Origin: Candidatus Synechococcus calcipolaris G9
GTDB taxonomy: Bacteria > Cyanobacteriota > Cyanobacteriia > Thermosynechococcales > Thermosynechococcaceae
DNA length: 64,000 bases
Assembly: GCF_029582805.1 (NCBI RefSeq)
Contig: NZ_JAKKUT010000002.1
Location: 1,078,001-1,142,000, forward strand
Reading direction: 5' to 3'
Shown in pieces: positions 9,617-17,595 of this stretch; position 1 is the stretch's first letter, and every line of letters begins with the position of its first letter. The position numbers and the translations under genes were made by a program. Under the pieces are notes generated by a model. It ran no database searches. It was not told where the DNA came from and worked only from the letters and a program-made list of their open reading frames with translations.

Positions 9617-10126
9617 ATGGAGCGACCTAAGGGGTTCAAACTGAAAAATCCTGGCTTTTGGTGGGCTGCGGTGGTCTCAATCCTGGGCGATCGCCTAACC
9701 AAACTATGGATTGTCCAAACCTATAGCCTGACCTATCCGCCAGAAACAACGCCCCTGTGGCCCAATGTCTTTCATATTACCTATGTGACCAATACCGGCG
9801 CGGCGTTTAGTCTATTTGCCAATGGTGGGGGCGGCTGGTTACGCTGGCTCTCCCTGGCCGTCAGTTTGCTGTTAATTGCCTTTGCGGTCTTTGGCCCCCG
9901 CCTGGATCGTTGGGAACAACTGGGCTATGGCCTGTTATTGGGGGGAGCCTTAGGTAATGGCATCGATCGCCTCCTGAAGGGAGAGGTGGTGGATTTTTTA
10001 GATTTCCGCTTAATTCGCTTCCCGATCTTTAATGTGGCAGATATTGCCATCAATCTGGGCATTGCCTGTTTACTGTATGCCGCTTGGCGACAGCATCAAA
10101 GGGATAGTGCAGATACCCAAGGATAG
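9617..10126 (+). CDS. lspA: Lipoprotein signal peptidase
   Basis: Signal peptidase II cleaves diacylglyceryl-prolipoproteins in the cytoplasmic membrane. The 169 residues contain the two catalytic-Asp motifs: GNGIDRLLKGEVVDFLDF and FNVADIAINLGI. Four hydrophobic membrane segments and the TNTGAAFSLFA motif are also present. It lies 71 bases after the ExbD-like gene on the same strand. It would process lipoproteins such as the sulfate-binding protein encoded near 33.2 kb. Confidence 0.95.
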   Translation: MERPKGFKLKNPGFWWAAVVSILGDRLTKLWIVQTYSLTYPPETTPLWPNVFHITYVTNTGAAFSLFANGGGGWLRWLSLAVSLLLIAFAVFGPRLDRWEQLGYGLLLGGALGNGIDRLLKGEVVDFLDFRLIRFPIFNVADIAINLGIACLLYAAWRQHQRDSADTQG

Positions 10127-10184
10127 GACGCAGGGTGGGGGCACAGAAATAATACTGTAAAAATAAAAAGCAAATAAAAAATAC

Positions 10185-12944
10185 ATGGACATCGTTCTTT
10201 GCCATACAACCGCTGATTTCGACACCCTGGGGGCGGCGGTGGGTTTAAGCTGTCTCTATCCAGGCACAAAAATTGTTTTGACCGGGGGATCCCATCCCAA
10301 GGTGGGGGAGTTCCTGGCCTTTCACCGGGACGAGTATGCCCTAATTGAGGCGCGATCAGTGACGGCGGAGACCCTGCGGCGCATTTGGATTGTGGATACC
10401 CAGTCCCGCAAACTATTGGGGGCAGCGGTCCCATGGCTGGATCAGCCCCAGGTGGAAGTTTATATCTATGACCATCATCTGGATAGCCCTGGGGATATTG
10501 TTGCCCAGGAACGATGGCTGGAGCCAGTGGGCGCAACCTGCACCATCATTGTGGAGCGGCTGCAAGCCGAAAAGGTCTCCCTAAGGGCAACGGAGGCAAC
10601 GGTTTTAGCCCTAGGGATCCACGGTGATACGGGATCGCTGACCTTTGAGCAAACAACGGCCCGGGACGCGGCGGCCTTGGCCTGGTTACTGGAACAGGGG
10701 GCCCACCAACGGGCGATCGCCGACTTTTGCGATCCTGGTTTAAGCGAGGATCTGCAACCCCTCTTGAGCCAAGCCTGGGATCATCTGCACCAAGAAACTC
10801 ACCAAGGTCATTGTTTAGGACGGGTGCTACTGACCACGCCGGAGTATGTTCCTGGGTTATCCCGCTTAATTACCCATTTGGCGGATCTCAGTGAATGCAA
10901 TGCCTTGATTCTGGGTCACTATTACCGGGCCAATGCCACGGGAGGGCACTTAAGTTTGATTGGCCGAAGTCGAGTCCCTGGCGTGAATTTGGCCACCATA
11001 ATGCAATCCCTAGGGGGAGGGGGCCATGCCCAAGCAGCGGCCGTCACCCTGACAACATCGGAACCCGAACGGGTGTTAGAGAAGATCTACCAGCAACTTC
11101 TTGAGCAAATTCCCCAGCCCGCCACAGCCCAAGAGTTAATGTCATCCCCGGTACGAACCGTACTACCCGATACAACGGTGGAGCAGGCCCATCGGGTTTT
11201 ATTGCGCTATGGCCATTCCGGCCTATCGGTGGTGGATCGTCAGGGTCAGTTGGTAGGAATCATTTCCCGCCGGGATTTGGATATTGCCCTGCACCATGGG
11301 TTTGATCATGCTCCGGTCAAAGGCTATATGAAGTCTCCTGTACGCACGATTGGAACCACAACCACCCTGCCCCAGATTCAGGCCTTGATGGTCACCTACG
11401 ACATTGGACGGCTACCCGTGATCAATGCTCAGGGACACCTCCAGGGAATTGTCACCCGTACCGATGTGTTGCGGCAACTCTATCACCATCAACCGGATTC
11501 CCAAAGGACAACGGCTCCCCATCGGCAATTTCTCTTTCAACCGCTGCAAGATCTGCTGCCACCCCCCCTACGCCACGTTTTGGAACAGGCCGCGATCGCC
11601 TGTAGTCAACGGGGCTGGCAACTTTACTTGGTGGGGGGAGCGGTGCGGGACTTACTCTTGCTCCTGCATCAGCGTAAATCAATGGATGATCTGGCAATGG
11701 ATGATCTGGGGGAATGCTACAGCCGCATCACCCGTGAATTCGATCTCGTGGTGGATGGCATTCAGCAAGGAGTACAGGAGGGGGCCGGGGTGCAGTTAGC
11801 AAGGGAACTCCATGGCTATTACCCCAAGGCCGAAGTCCAGATCTATGGTCAATTCCAAACCGCGGCCCTCCATTGGCCCCACCATTCCCCCCTTGGCGAT
11901 TTTGCCATCGATATTGCCACGGCCCGCAGTGAATTTTATCCCTATCCGGCGGCCCACCCGGAAGTGGCGGCCAGTTCCATTCGCCAAGACCTCTATCGCC
12001 GCGATTTTACGATTAATGCCCTGGCCATTCGCTTGACCCAACCCCACAGTGGTGAACTTCTCGATTTTTTTGGTGGCTGGCAGGACTTGCAAAGCCAGAC
12101 GATTCGGGTCTTGCATCCCAATAGTTTTATTGAGGATCCCACCCGTATTTTTCGCGCCGTCCGCTTTGCCGTGCGTCTAAACTTTCTCCTGGATGCCCAA
12201 ACCCAGGAGTATATTGGCCATGCCCTGACCAGTGGCATTTTTGAGCGGAGTCAACGCCGCAGCCAGAAATTGCCTTCCCTGCAAAGTCGGCTACGCAACG
12301 AATGTCGTTACCTGTTGCAATTGCCCTTGGGGGAAGAGGACACCTTTCCGGGGGAAACGGCCCTAGGTCAATTAAATGATTTGGGCGCGTTGCAATGTCT
12401 CCATCGGGATCTACCCTTTAGCCAACAGACCCGTCAGAGTCTTGCCCTAGCCTGGGAATGGTGGCAAGCCTACGGGGAACCTACGACGATCCAAGGGATA
12501 GGGGATTGGGAACTTTTACTGATGGTTTTGTTAGCTCCCCTAGGGGATGCGGTGATGGTGGCAGAGCAGCTACATTTGGCAGAACCCCTGCACCATCGCT
12601 TAGCCATCTGGCGATCGCGGGCGGAGGAATTCCAGGCACTTCTGGCAACTGAGCCTAAAATCAGCACCTTAACCTGTTGGTTAGATGGGTTGGATATTCC
12701 CCTGATTATTTTGATTGCCAGTCAAACCCCAACCCCAGTGGGCGATCGCCTCAAACAGTATTTAGGGCAATGGCGAGAGCAAAAGTCGCCCCTAAATGGG
12801 GATGATTTGCAGGCCTTGGGATATCAGCGGGGGCCGCAATTTCGGGAGATGTTACAGGCATTGCGCTGGGCTGCCCTCGATGGCATTGTCGGCGATCGCG
12901 ACGGGGCCAAAGCTTTTTTGGCTGCTCACTATCCCCAGAATTAA
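10185..12944 (+). CDS. DHH phosphoesterase - CBS pair - tRNA nucleotidyltransferase fusion
   Basis: A 919-residue multidomain protein. Residues 1-305 form a DHH/DHHA1 phosphoesterase with TTADFDTLGAA, DHH at residues 96-98 and GGGGHAQAAAV. Residues about 313-430 are two CBS repeats that may sense adenylate nucleotides. From about residue 455 there is a class II nucleotidyltransferase (CCA/poly(A) polymerase type) with LVGGAVRDLLL, FDLVVDGI and RRDFTINALAIRL. The same architecture is known in cyanobacteria and Aquifex, where CC-adding and A-adding activities are split between enzymes. Which activity this one has cannot be read from sequence. It is a large free-standing gene 58 bases after lspA, with an AT-rich leader. 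Confidence 0.9.
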   Translation: MDIVLCHTTADFDTLGAAVGLSCLYPGTKIVLTGGSHPKVGEFLAFHRDEYALIEARSVTAETLRRIWIVDTQSRKLLGAAVPWLDQPQVEVYIYDHHLDSPGDIVAQERWLEPVGATCTIIVERLQAEKVSLRATEATVLALGIHGDTGSLTFEQTTARDAAALAWLLEQGAHQRAIADFCDPGLSEDLQPLLSQAWDHLHQETHQGHCLGRVLLTTPEYVPGLSRLITHLADLSECNALILGHYYRANATGGHLSLIGRSRVPGVNLATIMQSLGGGGHAQAAAVTLTTSEPERVLEKIYQQLLEQIPQPATAQELMSSPVRTVLPDTTVEQAHRVLLRYGHSGLSVVDRQGQLVGIISRRDLDIALHHGFDHAPVKGYMKSPVRTIGTTTTLPQIQALMVTYDIGRLPVINAQGHLQGIVTRTDVLRQLYHHQPDSQRTTAPHRQFLFQPLQDLLPPPLRHVLEQAAIACSQRGWQLYLVGGAVRDLLLLLHQRKSMDDLAMDDLGECYSRITREFDLVVDGIQQGVQEGAGVQLARELHGYYPKAEVQIYGQFQTAALHWPHHSPLGDFAIDIATARSEFYPYPAAHPEVAASSIRQDLYRRDFTINALAIRLTQPHSGELLDFFGGWQDLQSQTIRVLHPNSFIEDPTRIFRAVRFAVRLNFLLDAQTQEYIGHALTSGIFERSQRRSQKLPSLQSRLRNECRYLLQLPLGEEDTFPGETALGQLNDLGALQCLHRDLPFSQQTRQSLALAWEWWQAYGEPTTIQGIGDWELLLMVLLAPLGDAVMVAEQLHLAEPLHHRLAIWRSRAEEFQALLATEPKISTLTCWLDGLDIPLIILIASQTPTPVGDRLKQYLGQWREQKSPLNGDDLQALGYQRGPQFREMLQALRWAALDGIVGDRDGAKAFLAAHYPQN

Positions 12945-12964
12945 CCAGAATTAATTAATAACGA

Positions 12965-13930
12965 CTAAGCTGTTAGCGTATTGGTAAACAAGGGGGCGCA
13001 CTCCTTAGCAATTTGGGCAATATGGCGATGATCCGTGCCGCAACAGCCCCCCATAATATTCAACTGCTGAAGTTGTTGCTTAATGGCAATGTAATACTGT
13101 CCCAATTCTGTGGGATTGCCGCTATCGAGTTCTGTAGAGTCATTGAGTTCCTGATGGCTTTTGCGGGAGGAATTCGCCCGTACCCCTCGAATCCGGCCTA
13201 ACTCCGGTTCCCCGCCCATTAAACTTTTTTCAAAGTGGGTCGGATGGGCACAATTAATCATAAAGTAACTGGCGTATTCGGCAGTGGCAGCATCCACTTG
13301 TTGAACCGCCGAAGGTAAGGATTGGCCATTGGGCAGATGACCATCGGTTTCCAGGGTGAAGGAAATGGAGATGGGAATTTGCGCCCTTTGGGCCGCCCGG
13401 ACAATCCCGATCGCTTCCTCTGGATAATTGATCGTGAAGGCGCAGACCATATCGGCGGCAGTACCGGCAACGGTATGAATTTGGGGCCAATGGTAGGCTT
13501 CCGCTTCCGTGGCATCCATCGTACTTTCAATGGCGTAACCATCACCACGGGGGCCAATACACCCACTGAGGACAATTTGAGTGTGGTCACTTTCGTACTC
13601 ATGACGGAGGGTTTCAATATGGGCGATCGCCGCGCAGTTAATCTCTGCTAGGGCTTCGCTGTCGTACCCCAAACGGCTCCCCCAGTCAGAATTGGCTCGC
13701 CAAGTCACACTATCCAGAATAAAATTAGCTTGAACCTGCTGGGCAATCTCTAGATATTTCCGGTAGTAACCATTAAGCATCTCCCGGCCAACCGCCGTCC
13801 TCAAAAGGGGAAACGAGGCAAATTCTGGCAAGTCAACTCCGTGGTGAAAGATCAATGTTGTTTCTAATCCCCCATCCATCAAAAAAAAGTCTTGCCCTAA
13901 TTGGGGTAACTGATGGCGATATTTGGACAT
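12965..13930 (-). CDS. Homocysteine S-methyltransferase family protein
   Basis: The 321-residue TIM-barrel protein has the zinc-binding cysteines of the Pfam S-methyl_trans family: MINCAHP and the C-terminal GGCCGTDHRHI. The N-terminal LMDGGLETTLIFHHGVDLP is also typical. The family transfers a methyl group from S-methylmethionine or betaine-like donors to homocysteine to make methionine. There is no cobalamin domain, so it is not MetH. The donor is not evident. The gene is convergent to the 919-residue protein and divergent from the LD-carboxypeptidase. Confidence 0.9.
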   Translation of the reverse strand: MSKYRHQLPQLGQDFFLMDGGLETTLIFHHGVDLPEFASFPLLRTAVGREMLNGYYRKYLEIAQQVQANFILDSVTWRANSDWGSRLGYDSEALAEINCAAIAHIETLRHEYESDHTQIVLSGCIGPRGDGYAIESTMDATEAEAYHWPQIHTVAGTAADMVCAFTINYPEEAIGIVRAAQRAQIPISISFTLETDGHLPNGQSLPSAVQQVDAATAEYASYFMINCAHPTHFEKSLMGGEPELGRIRGVRANSSRKSHQELNDSTELDSGNPTELGQYYIAIKQQLQQLNIMGGCCGTDHRHIAQIAKECAPLFTNTLTA

Positions 13931-14060
13931 TATGAATACAATCCTCCTAGGGCTGAGCGATGAACGTTCCCATGTCTGTTTGCCATAGCAATATCGACAT
14001 TAATATTATGTCAATAATGTATAAAATCAATAATATAGCAACCAATGGTTTGGTTGAGAC

Positions 14061-14108
14061 GGGGTGCAGGGGTGGAACCCCTGGCTGGCGGCGAAGCCCC
14101 CACACCCC
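14061..14108. repeat. Intergenic GC-rich structured repeat
   Basis: An outer stem GGGGTG (14061-14066) pairs with CACCCC (14103-14108). Inside it are a perfect 7-bp hairpin CAGGGGT-GGA-ACCCCTG (14067-14083) and a second stem GGCT/AGCC (14083-14098). The element sits in an AT-rich intergenic region and so stands out in composition. Short elements of this kind with the phrase GGGGTGGAACCCC are widespread in cyanobacterial genomes. It is present once in this window. Function is unknown. Confidence 0.6.
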
Positions 14109-14168
14109 CCTTATGCAAAATGTCTTAAGGAAACAGGCGACAGCCATATATAAAAAGATTAACAAACC

Positions 14169-15059
14169 ATGATTCAGCCCCAACTTCCAGCCCCTCTCCA
14201 GCCCGGCGATCGCCTTGGGGTGGTCTTCCCCAGTGGTCGATTAAGGGATAGGGAGCCATTCTTGGCCGGACTCCAATGCTGGCGGGATCACGGCTATAAA
14301 ATTGCTGCGGATGATACCTGGCATCGGGGCTGGGGTTATTTGGCCGGTTCCGATGGAGATCGCCGTCAGGCCCTCTTAGATGCCTTGACCAACTCAGAGA
14401 TTAAGGGCATTCTCTGTGGTCGGGGCGGATTTGGGGCAACCCGATTATTAGAGGACTGGGCCTGGCCGGCCCTAGCAGGCAAGTGGCTCATTGGCTTCTC
14501 AGATATTACCGCTCTCCTGTGGAGTTACGTTCAAGAAGGAGTGGCCGGAGTCCATGGCCCCGTTCTGACGACCCTAGCCGCCGAACCCCCATGGAGCCGA
14601 GATCGTCTCTTCCATCTGGTACAGGGCAAGTCCCTAGACCCCCTAGATGGCCAAGGTTGGGGAGGCGGAATCGTCACGGGGCAGCTCTTGCCAGGTAATC
14701 TTGCCGTGGCCACCCACCTGATCCATACCCGCCACTGCCCGGATCTAACTGGGGCAATTTTAGCCTTTGAAGATGTGGGGGAAGCCCCCTATCGCCTGGA
14801 CCGAATGTTAACCCAATGGCGGCAAACGGGATTATTAAGCCAAGTGGCAGGTATTGCCCTCGGTCGTTTTAGCCGTTGCCAAGTGGAACCCTCCGTTCCC
14901 AGCTTTACCGCTGAAGAAGTCCTCGGCGATCGCCTAGCGGATTTAGGCCTGCCCATTGTCAGTGGCTTACCCTTTGGCCATGAGGGGGTGAATGCTGCAT
15001 TGCCTGTCGGGATCATGGCAACCCTAGACGGCGATCGCGGGCAGTTGATCTTTGGTTGA
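14169..15059 (+). CDS. ldcA: LD-carboxypeptidase (peptidase family S66)
   Basis: A 296-residue S66 peptidase that trims the terminal D-Ala from murein tetrapeptides during peptidoglycan recycling. The nucleophile Ser lies in GFSDITALLWS, the acidic member in FEDVGEAPYRLDRML and the His in PFGHEGVNAALPVG, giving the Ser-Glu-His triad of LdcA and MccF. The N-terminal LQPGDRLGVVFPSG is also typical. MccF-type self-immunity enzymes share this fold, but the isolated housekeeping setting favours murein recycling. There is no export signal, so it acts in the cytoplasm. Confidence 0.9.
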   Translation: MIQPQLPAPLQPGDRLGVVFPSGRLRDREPFLAGLQCWRDHGYKIAADDTWHRGWGYLAGSDGDRRQALLDALTNSEIKGILCGRGGFGATRLLEDWAWPALAGKWLIGFSDITALLWSYVQEGVAGVHGPVLTTLAAEPPWSRDRLFHLVQGKSLDPLDGQGWGGGIVTGQLLPGNLAVATHLIHTRHCPDLTGAILAFEDVGEAPYRLDRMLTQWRQTGLLSQVAGIALGRFSRCQVEPSVPSFTAEEVLGDRLADLGLPIVSGLPFGHEGVNAALPVGIMATLDGDRGQLIFG

Positions 15060-15172
15060 GGCAAGCTGCTCTCCAGGAAAGGAAACATCGAGAACTCGGC
15101 GACAGGACTCTTGACAGGTTAAGCTGAAGATGGTTTTCAACCCACCGTTAGTTTCTAAGAATCATAATCTTC

Positions 15173-15997
15173 ATGAATATCCTGGCTAATCTCTTAACCT
15201 CCGACACAACTCCGGTGCAAACTCGTCCTCGCCGTGGGATTGAAATTAAGTCTCGCCGTGAAATTGAGGTCATGCGCCAAGCTTCTAAGATCGTGGCCAC
15301 CGTACTGAAGGAAATTTCCGAGATCACCAAGCCAGGCATGAGTACCGCAGATTTAGATGCCCATGCGGAGCGGCGAATCCGGGAAATGGGAGCCACTCCC
15401 AGTTTTAAGGGGTACCATGGGTTTCCGGCATCGATCTGTGCCTCCGTCAATAATGAAGTCGTCCATGGGATTCCCAACCCCCGCAAAATCATTCGTAATG
15501 GCGATGTGGTCAAAGTGGATACCGGTGCCTATTTCAATGGGTTCCATGGGGATTCCTGCATCACGATCGCCGTCGGCCCCATTAGTGAAGAAGCGGCCAA
15601 GCTAGTGCGGGTAGCCGAAGAGGCCCTTTATTGTGGCATTAAGCAGGTCAAGGAGGGTAATTATTTAATGGACTTGGCCGGTGCCATTCAAGATTGCGTC
15701 GAGTCCAATGGATTTGTGATTGTGGAAGACTTTACCGGCCATGGGGTCGGCCGCAATTTGCACGAAGAACCCTCGGTGTTTAATTTTCGTACCCGTGACC
15801 TCAAAAATGTGCGGCTGCGGGCGGGAATGACCCTGGCCATTGAACCGATTGTGAATGCCGGCTCGAAGCAGGTTCGCATTTTATCCGATCGCTGGACCGC
15901 CGTTACGGTAGATAATGCCCTCTCGGCCCAGTTTGAACATACGGTGTTAGTCACTAAAACAGGCTACGAAATTTTGACCGATCGCCAAGGACTCTAG
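15173..15997 (+). CDS. map: Methionine aminopeptidase, type I
   Basis: This enzyme removes the N-terminal Met from nascent proteins. The 274 residues contain the five dinuclear-metal ligands in [14 protein letters not shown], the His of [13 protein letters not shown], the Glu of AIEPIVNAG and the C-terminal QFEHTVLVT. An extra N-terminal stretch of about 25 residues precedes the catalytic core. It is followed seven bases later by a NUDIX hydrolase gene on the same strand, suggesting cotranscription. Confidence 0.95.
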   Translation: MNILANLLTSDTTPVQTRPRRGIEIKSRREIEVMRQASKIVATVLKEISEITKPGMSTADLDAHAERRIREMGATPSFKGYHGFPASICASVNNEVVHGIPNPRKIIRNGDVVKVDTGAYFNGFHGDSCITIAVGPISEEAAKLVRVAEEALYCGIKQVKEGNYLMDLAGAIQDCVESNGFVIVEDFTGHGVGRNLHEEPSVFNFRTRDLKNVRLRAGMTLAIEPIVNAGSKQVRILSDRWTAVTVDNALSAQFEHTVLVTKTGYEILTDRQGL

Positions 15998-16004
15998 GCC
16001 AACT

Positions 16005-16553
16005 ATGCTAGGTGAGAAAACACCCCCAGAGATATTGCAGTCCGAGGTCTTTTGTCGGAGTCGTAAATTTAGCTTTGACATTAATCGCTATCGCTTGCCC
16101 CACGGCGCGATCGCCCAGATGGGGTGCATTCGTCATCCAGGGGGGGCCTTAGCCGTTCCGGTCACGCAGGACGGGCAGTTGATTTTAGTGCGCCAATATC
16201 GTTTTGCTGCGGAACAAGCCCTCCTCGAATTTCCAGCGGGAACCGTCGAAGTCCATGAACCACCGGAAGCAACCATCCGGCGAGAACTGGAGGAAGAAGC
16301 GGGCTATCGGGGCCACCAATGGCGATCGCTGGGGGAATTTTATGTCGCCCCGGGCTACTCCGATGAAATTATTTATGCTTTTTTAGCAACGGCTCTGGAA
16401 AAGCTAGACAATCCGCCTCCCCAAGACGACGATGAAGATATTCAAGCGGTACTGATGACACCAACGGCATTAGAAAACGCGATTTTACAAGGCCAGGTGG
16501 TAGATGCCAAAACCATTTCTAGTTTTTTCCTAGCCCGCCCCTTTCTTACGTAG
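16005..16553 (+). CDS. NUDIX hydrolase (ADP-ribose pyrophosphatase-like)
   Basis: The 182-residue protein has a complete NUDIX box, starting with GTVEVHEPPEATIRRELEEE and ending in the adjacent AGY; the metal-binding acidic cluster is intact. The preceding LVRQYRFAAEQALLEFPAG resembles the ADP-ribose pyrophosphatase branch (NudF/YffH-like). The likely substrates are nucleoside diphosphate sugars, inferred from that branch. It follows map by seven bases and precedes a small coiled-coil gene by 33 bases. Confidence 0.9.
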   Translation: MLGEKTPPEILQSEVFCRSRKFSFDINRYRLPHGAIAQMGCIRHPGGALAVPVTQDGQLILVRQYRFAAEQALLEFPAGTVEVHEPPEATIRRELEEEAGYRGHQWRSLGEFYVAPGYSDEIIYAFLATALEKLDNPPPQDDDEDIQAVLMTPTALENAILQGQVVDAKTISSFFLARPFLT

Positions 16554-16586
16554 ACCTTCTAAAGAACGCCTAGGGGAACTTTACCG

Positions 16587-17003
16587 ATGTCTGAGCAGCC
16601 CACCCTCTACGACCAATTACCAGCGGAAATCCTGAGCCAACTGCGCCTCTACCAAGAACGGCATCACCTGGAAAATTTAGATGCAGCCGTCGTGCATATT
16701 CTCCAAGACTATTTGACTTCAACGGTTCCCTTAATGGAGCAGTACGAAGATGTGGAGCGTCGCCTCAATGCCCTAGGTCGGGAAGTGGTGCAACTGCGTC
16801 AGCAAATGCCCCAAAACTACGATCGCCTGCGGGAACAATTAGCCGCGGTGCGGTTAAGCCATTCTGGATTACTCCACAATCTCCGCGATCGCATTGCCAT
16901 TGTTGAGCAACACTTACAAATAAACGACGATAATGAAGATACTAGTGGTCAACCCATGGGCGATCGAGGGATGTCCGACCCATCCCCTAGCCCCAATCCC
17001 TGA
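16587..17003 (+). CDS. Conserved hypothetical protein with coiled coil
   Basis: A 138-residue protein I do not recognise. Residues 1-45 look helical and resemble a short ribbon-helix-helix-like or oligomerisation region (LYDQLPAEILSQLRLYQERH). Residues 45-110 form an amphipathic coiled coil (VERRLNALGREVVQLRQQMP). The last 25 residues are acidic and disordered. No signal peptide or membrane segment is visible. It lies 33 bases after the NUDIX gene, so it may be the third member of a map-NUDIX transcript. Confidence 0.7.
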   Translation: MSEQPTLYDQLPAEILSQLRLYQERHHLENLDAAVVHILQDYLTSTVPLMEQYEDVERRLNALGREVVQLRQQMPQNYDRLREQLAAVRLSHSGLLHNLRDRIAIVEQHLQINDDNEDTSGQPMGDRGMSDPSPSPNP

Positions 17004-17162
17004 GTGATTAACAGATTCAAGACCCTGGGGCTAGAAAAAATCCCAAAGAAGAGTCCCTGTACCTGTCCAATTGACTGAAATAGACGGTATGCTGTCAGGC
17101 AATAGGTCTATACATTACTCCCACTAGCCCGTAGACCCCGTTCCGTAAAGGAGAAATGTCGT

Positions 17163-17471
17163 ATGCTACACCGCAAGCTTTATCAACTTTACACCGATGG
17201 CCAGGAGGTCTGGATTTACTTGCGGGATCAACAACGCCTGATTGACCGGGCCCGAATCGTTGAACTAGAAGGGGATTTAGTTACTATCCGCTACGAAACT
17301 GAGGAAGAAGATGAGATCTGTTCCTGGGAAGAGATGGTACGCATGGAAAGTATTGGTGCCATTACCCGTCGCCTAGCCTCTGTATCCAAGGGCTTTAGTG
17401 AACCCTTAGTTTCCGATGATTGTCCTGAGGCGGAGCAACTGCCCAAGCATTCCCCGGAAGCAGAGCATTAA
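17163..17471 (+). CDS. Small conserved cyanobacterial protein (probably DUF6679)
   Basis: A 102-residue acidic protein beginning MLHRKLYQLYTDGQEVWIYL. The pattern DQQRLIDRARIVELEGDLVTIRYETEEEDE...CSWEEMVRMESIGAI matches a short protein conserved in cyanobacteria; I believe it is the family catalogued as DUF6679, from memory. It looks like a small beta-rich fold with no membrane segment. AAAGGAG lies about nine bases before the ATG. Function is unknown. Confidence 0.75.
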   Translation: MLHRKLYQLYTDGQEVWIYLRDQQRLIDRARIVELEGDLVTIRYETEEEDEICSWEEMVRMESIGAITRRLASVSKGFSEPLVSDDCPEAEQLPKHSPEAEH

Positions 17472-17595
17472 ACCTTCAGGGCCATTCCAGACGGTGAACT
17501 AGAGGCTAAAAATGATAAGGTGGTAAGTTGGGTTGCCTAACCTTAGGGTTGGCGATCGCCCCCAAAGCCCCTCACACCATTACCGCTAATTTATT

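Noticed and set aside
17523-17536. GTA-N8-TGC, near the NtcA consensus, upstream of argZ
   Set aside because: One half-site deviates and no -10 element lies at the usual distance, so I do not call an NtcA site.
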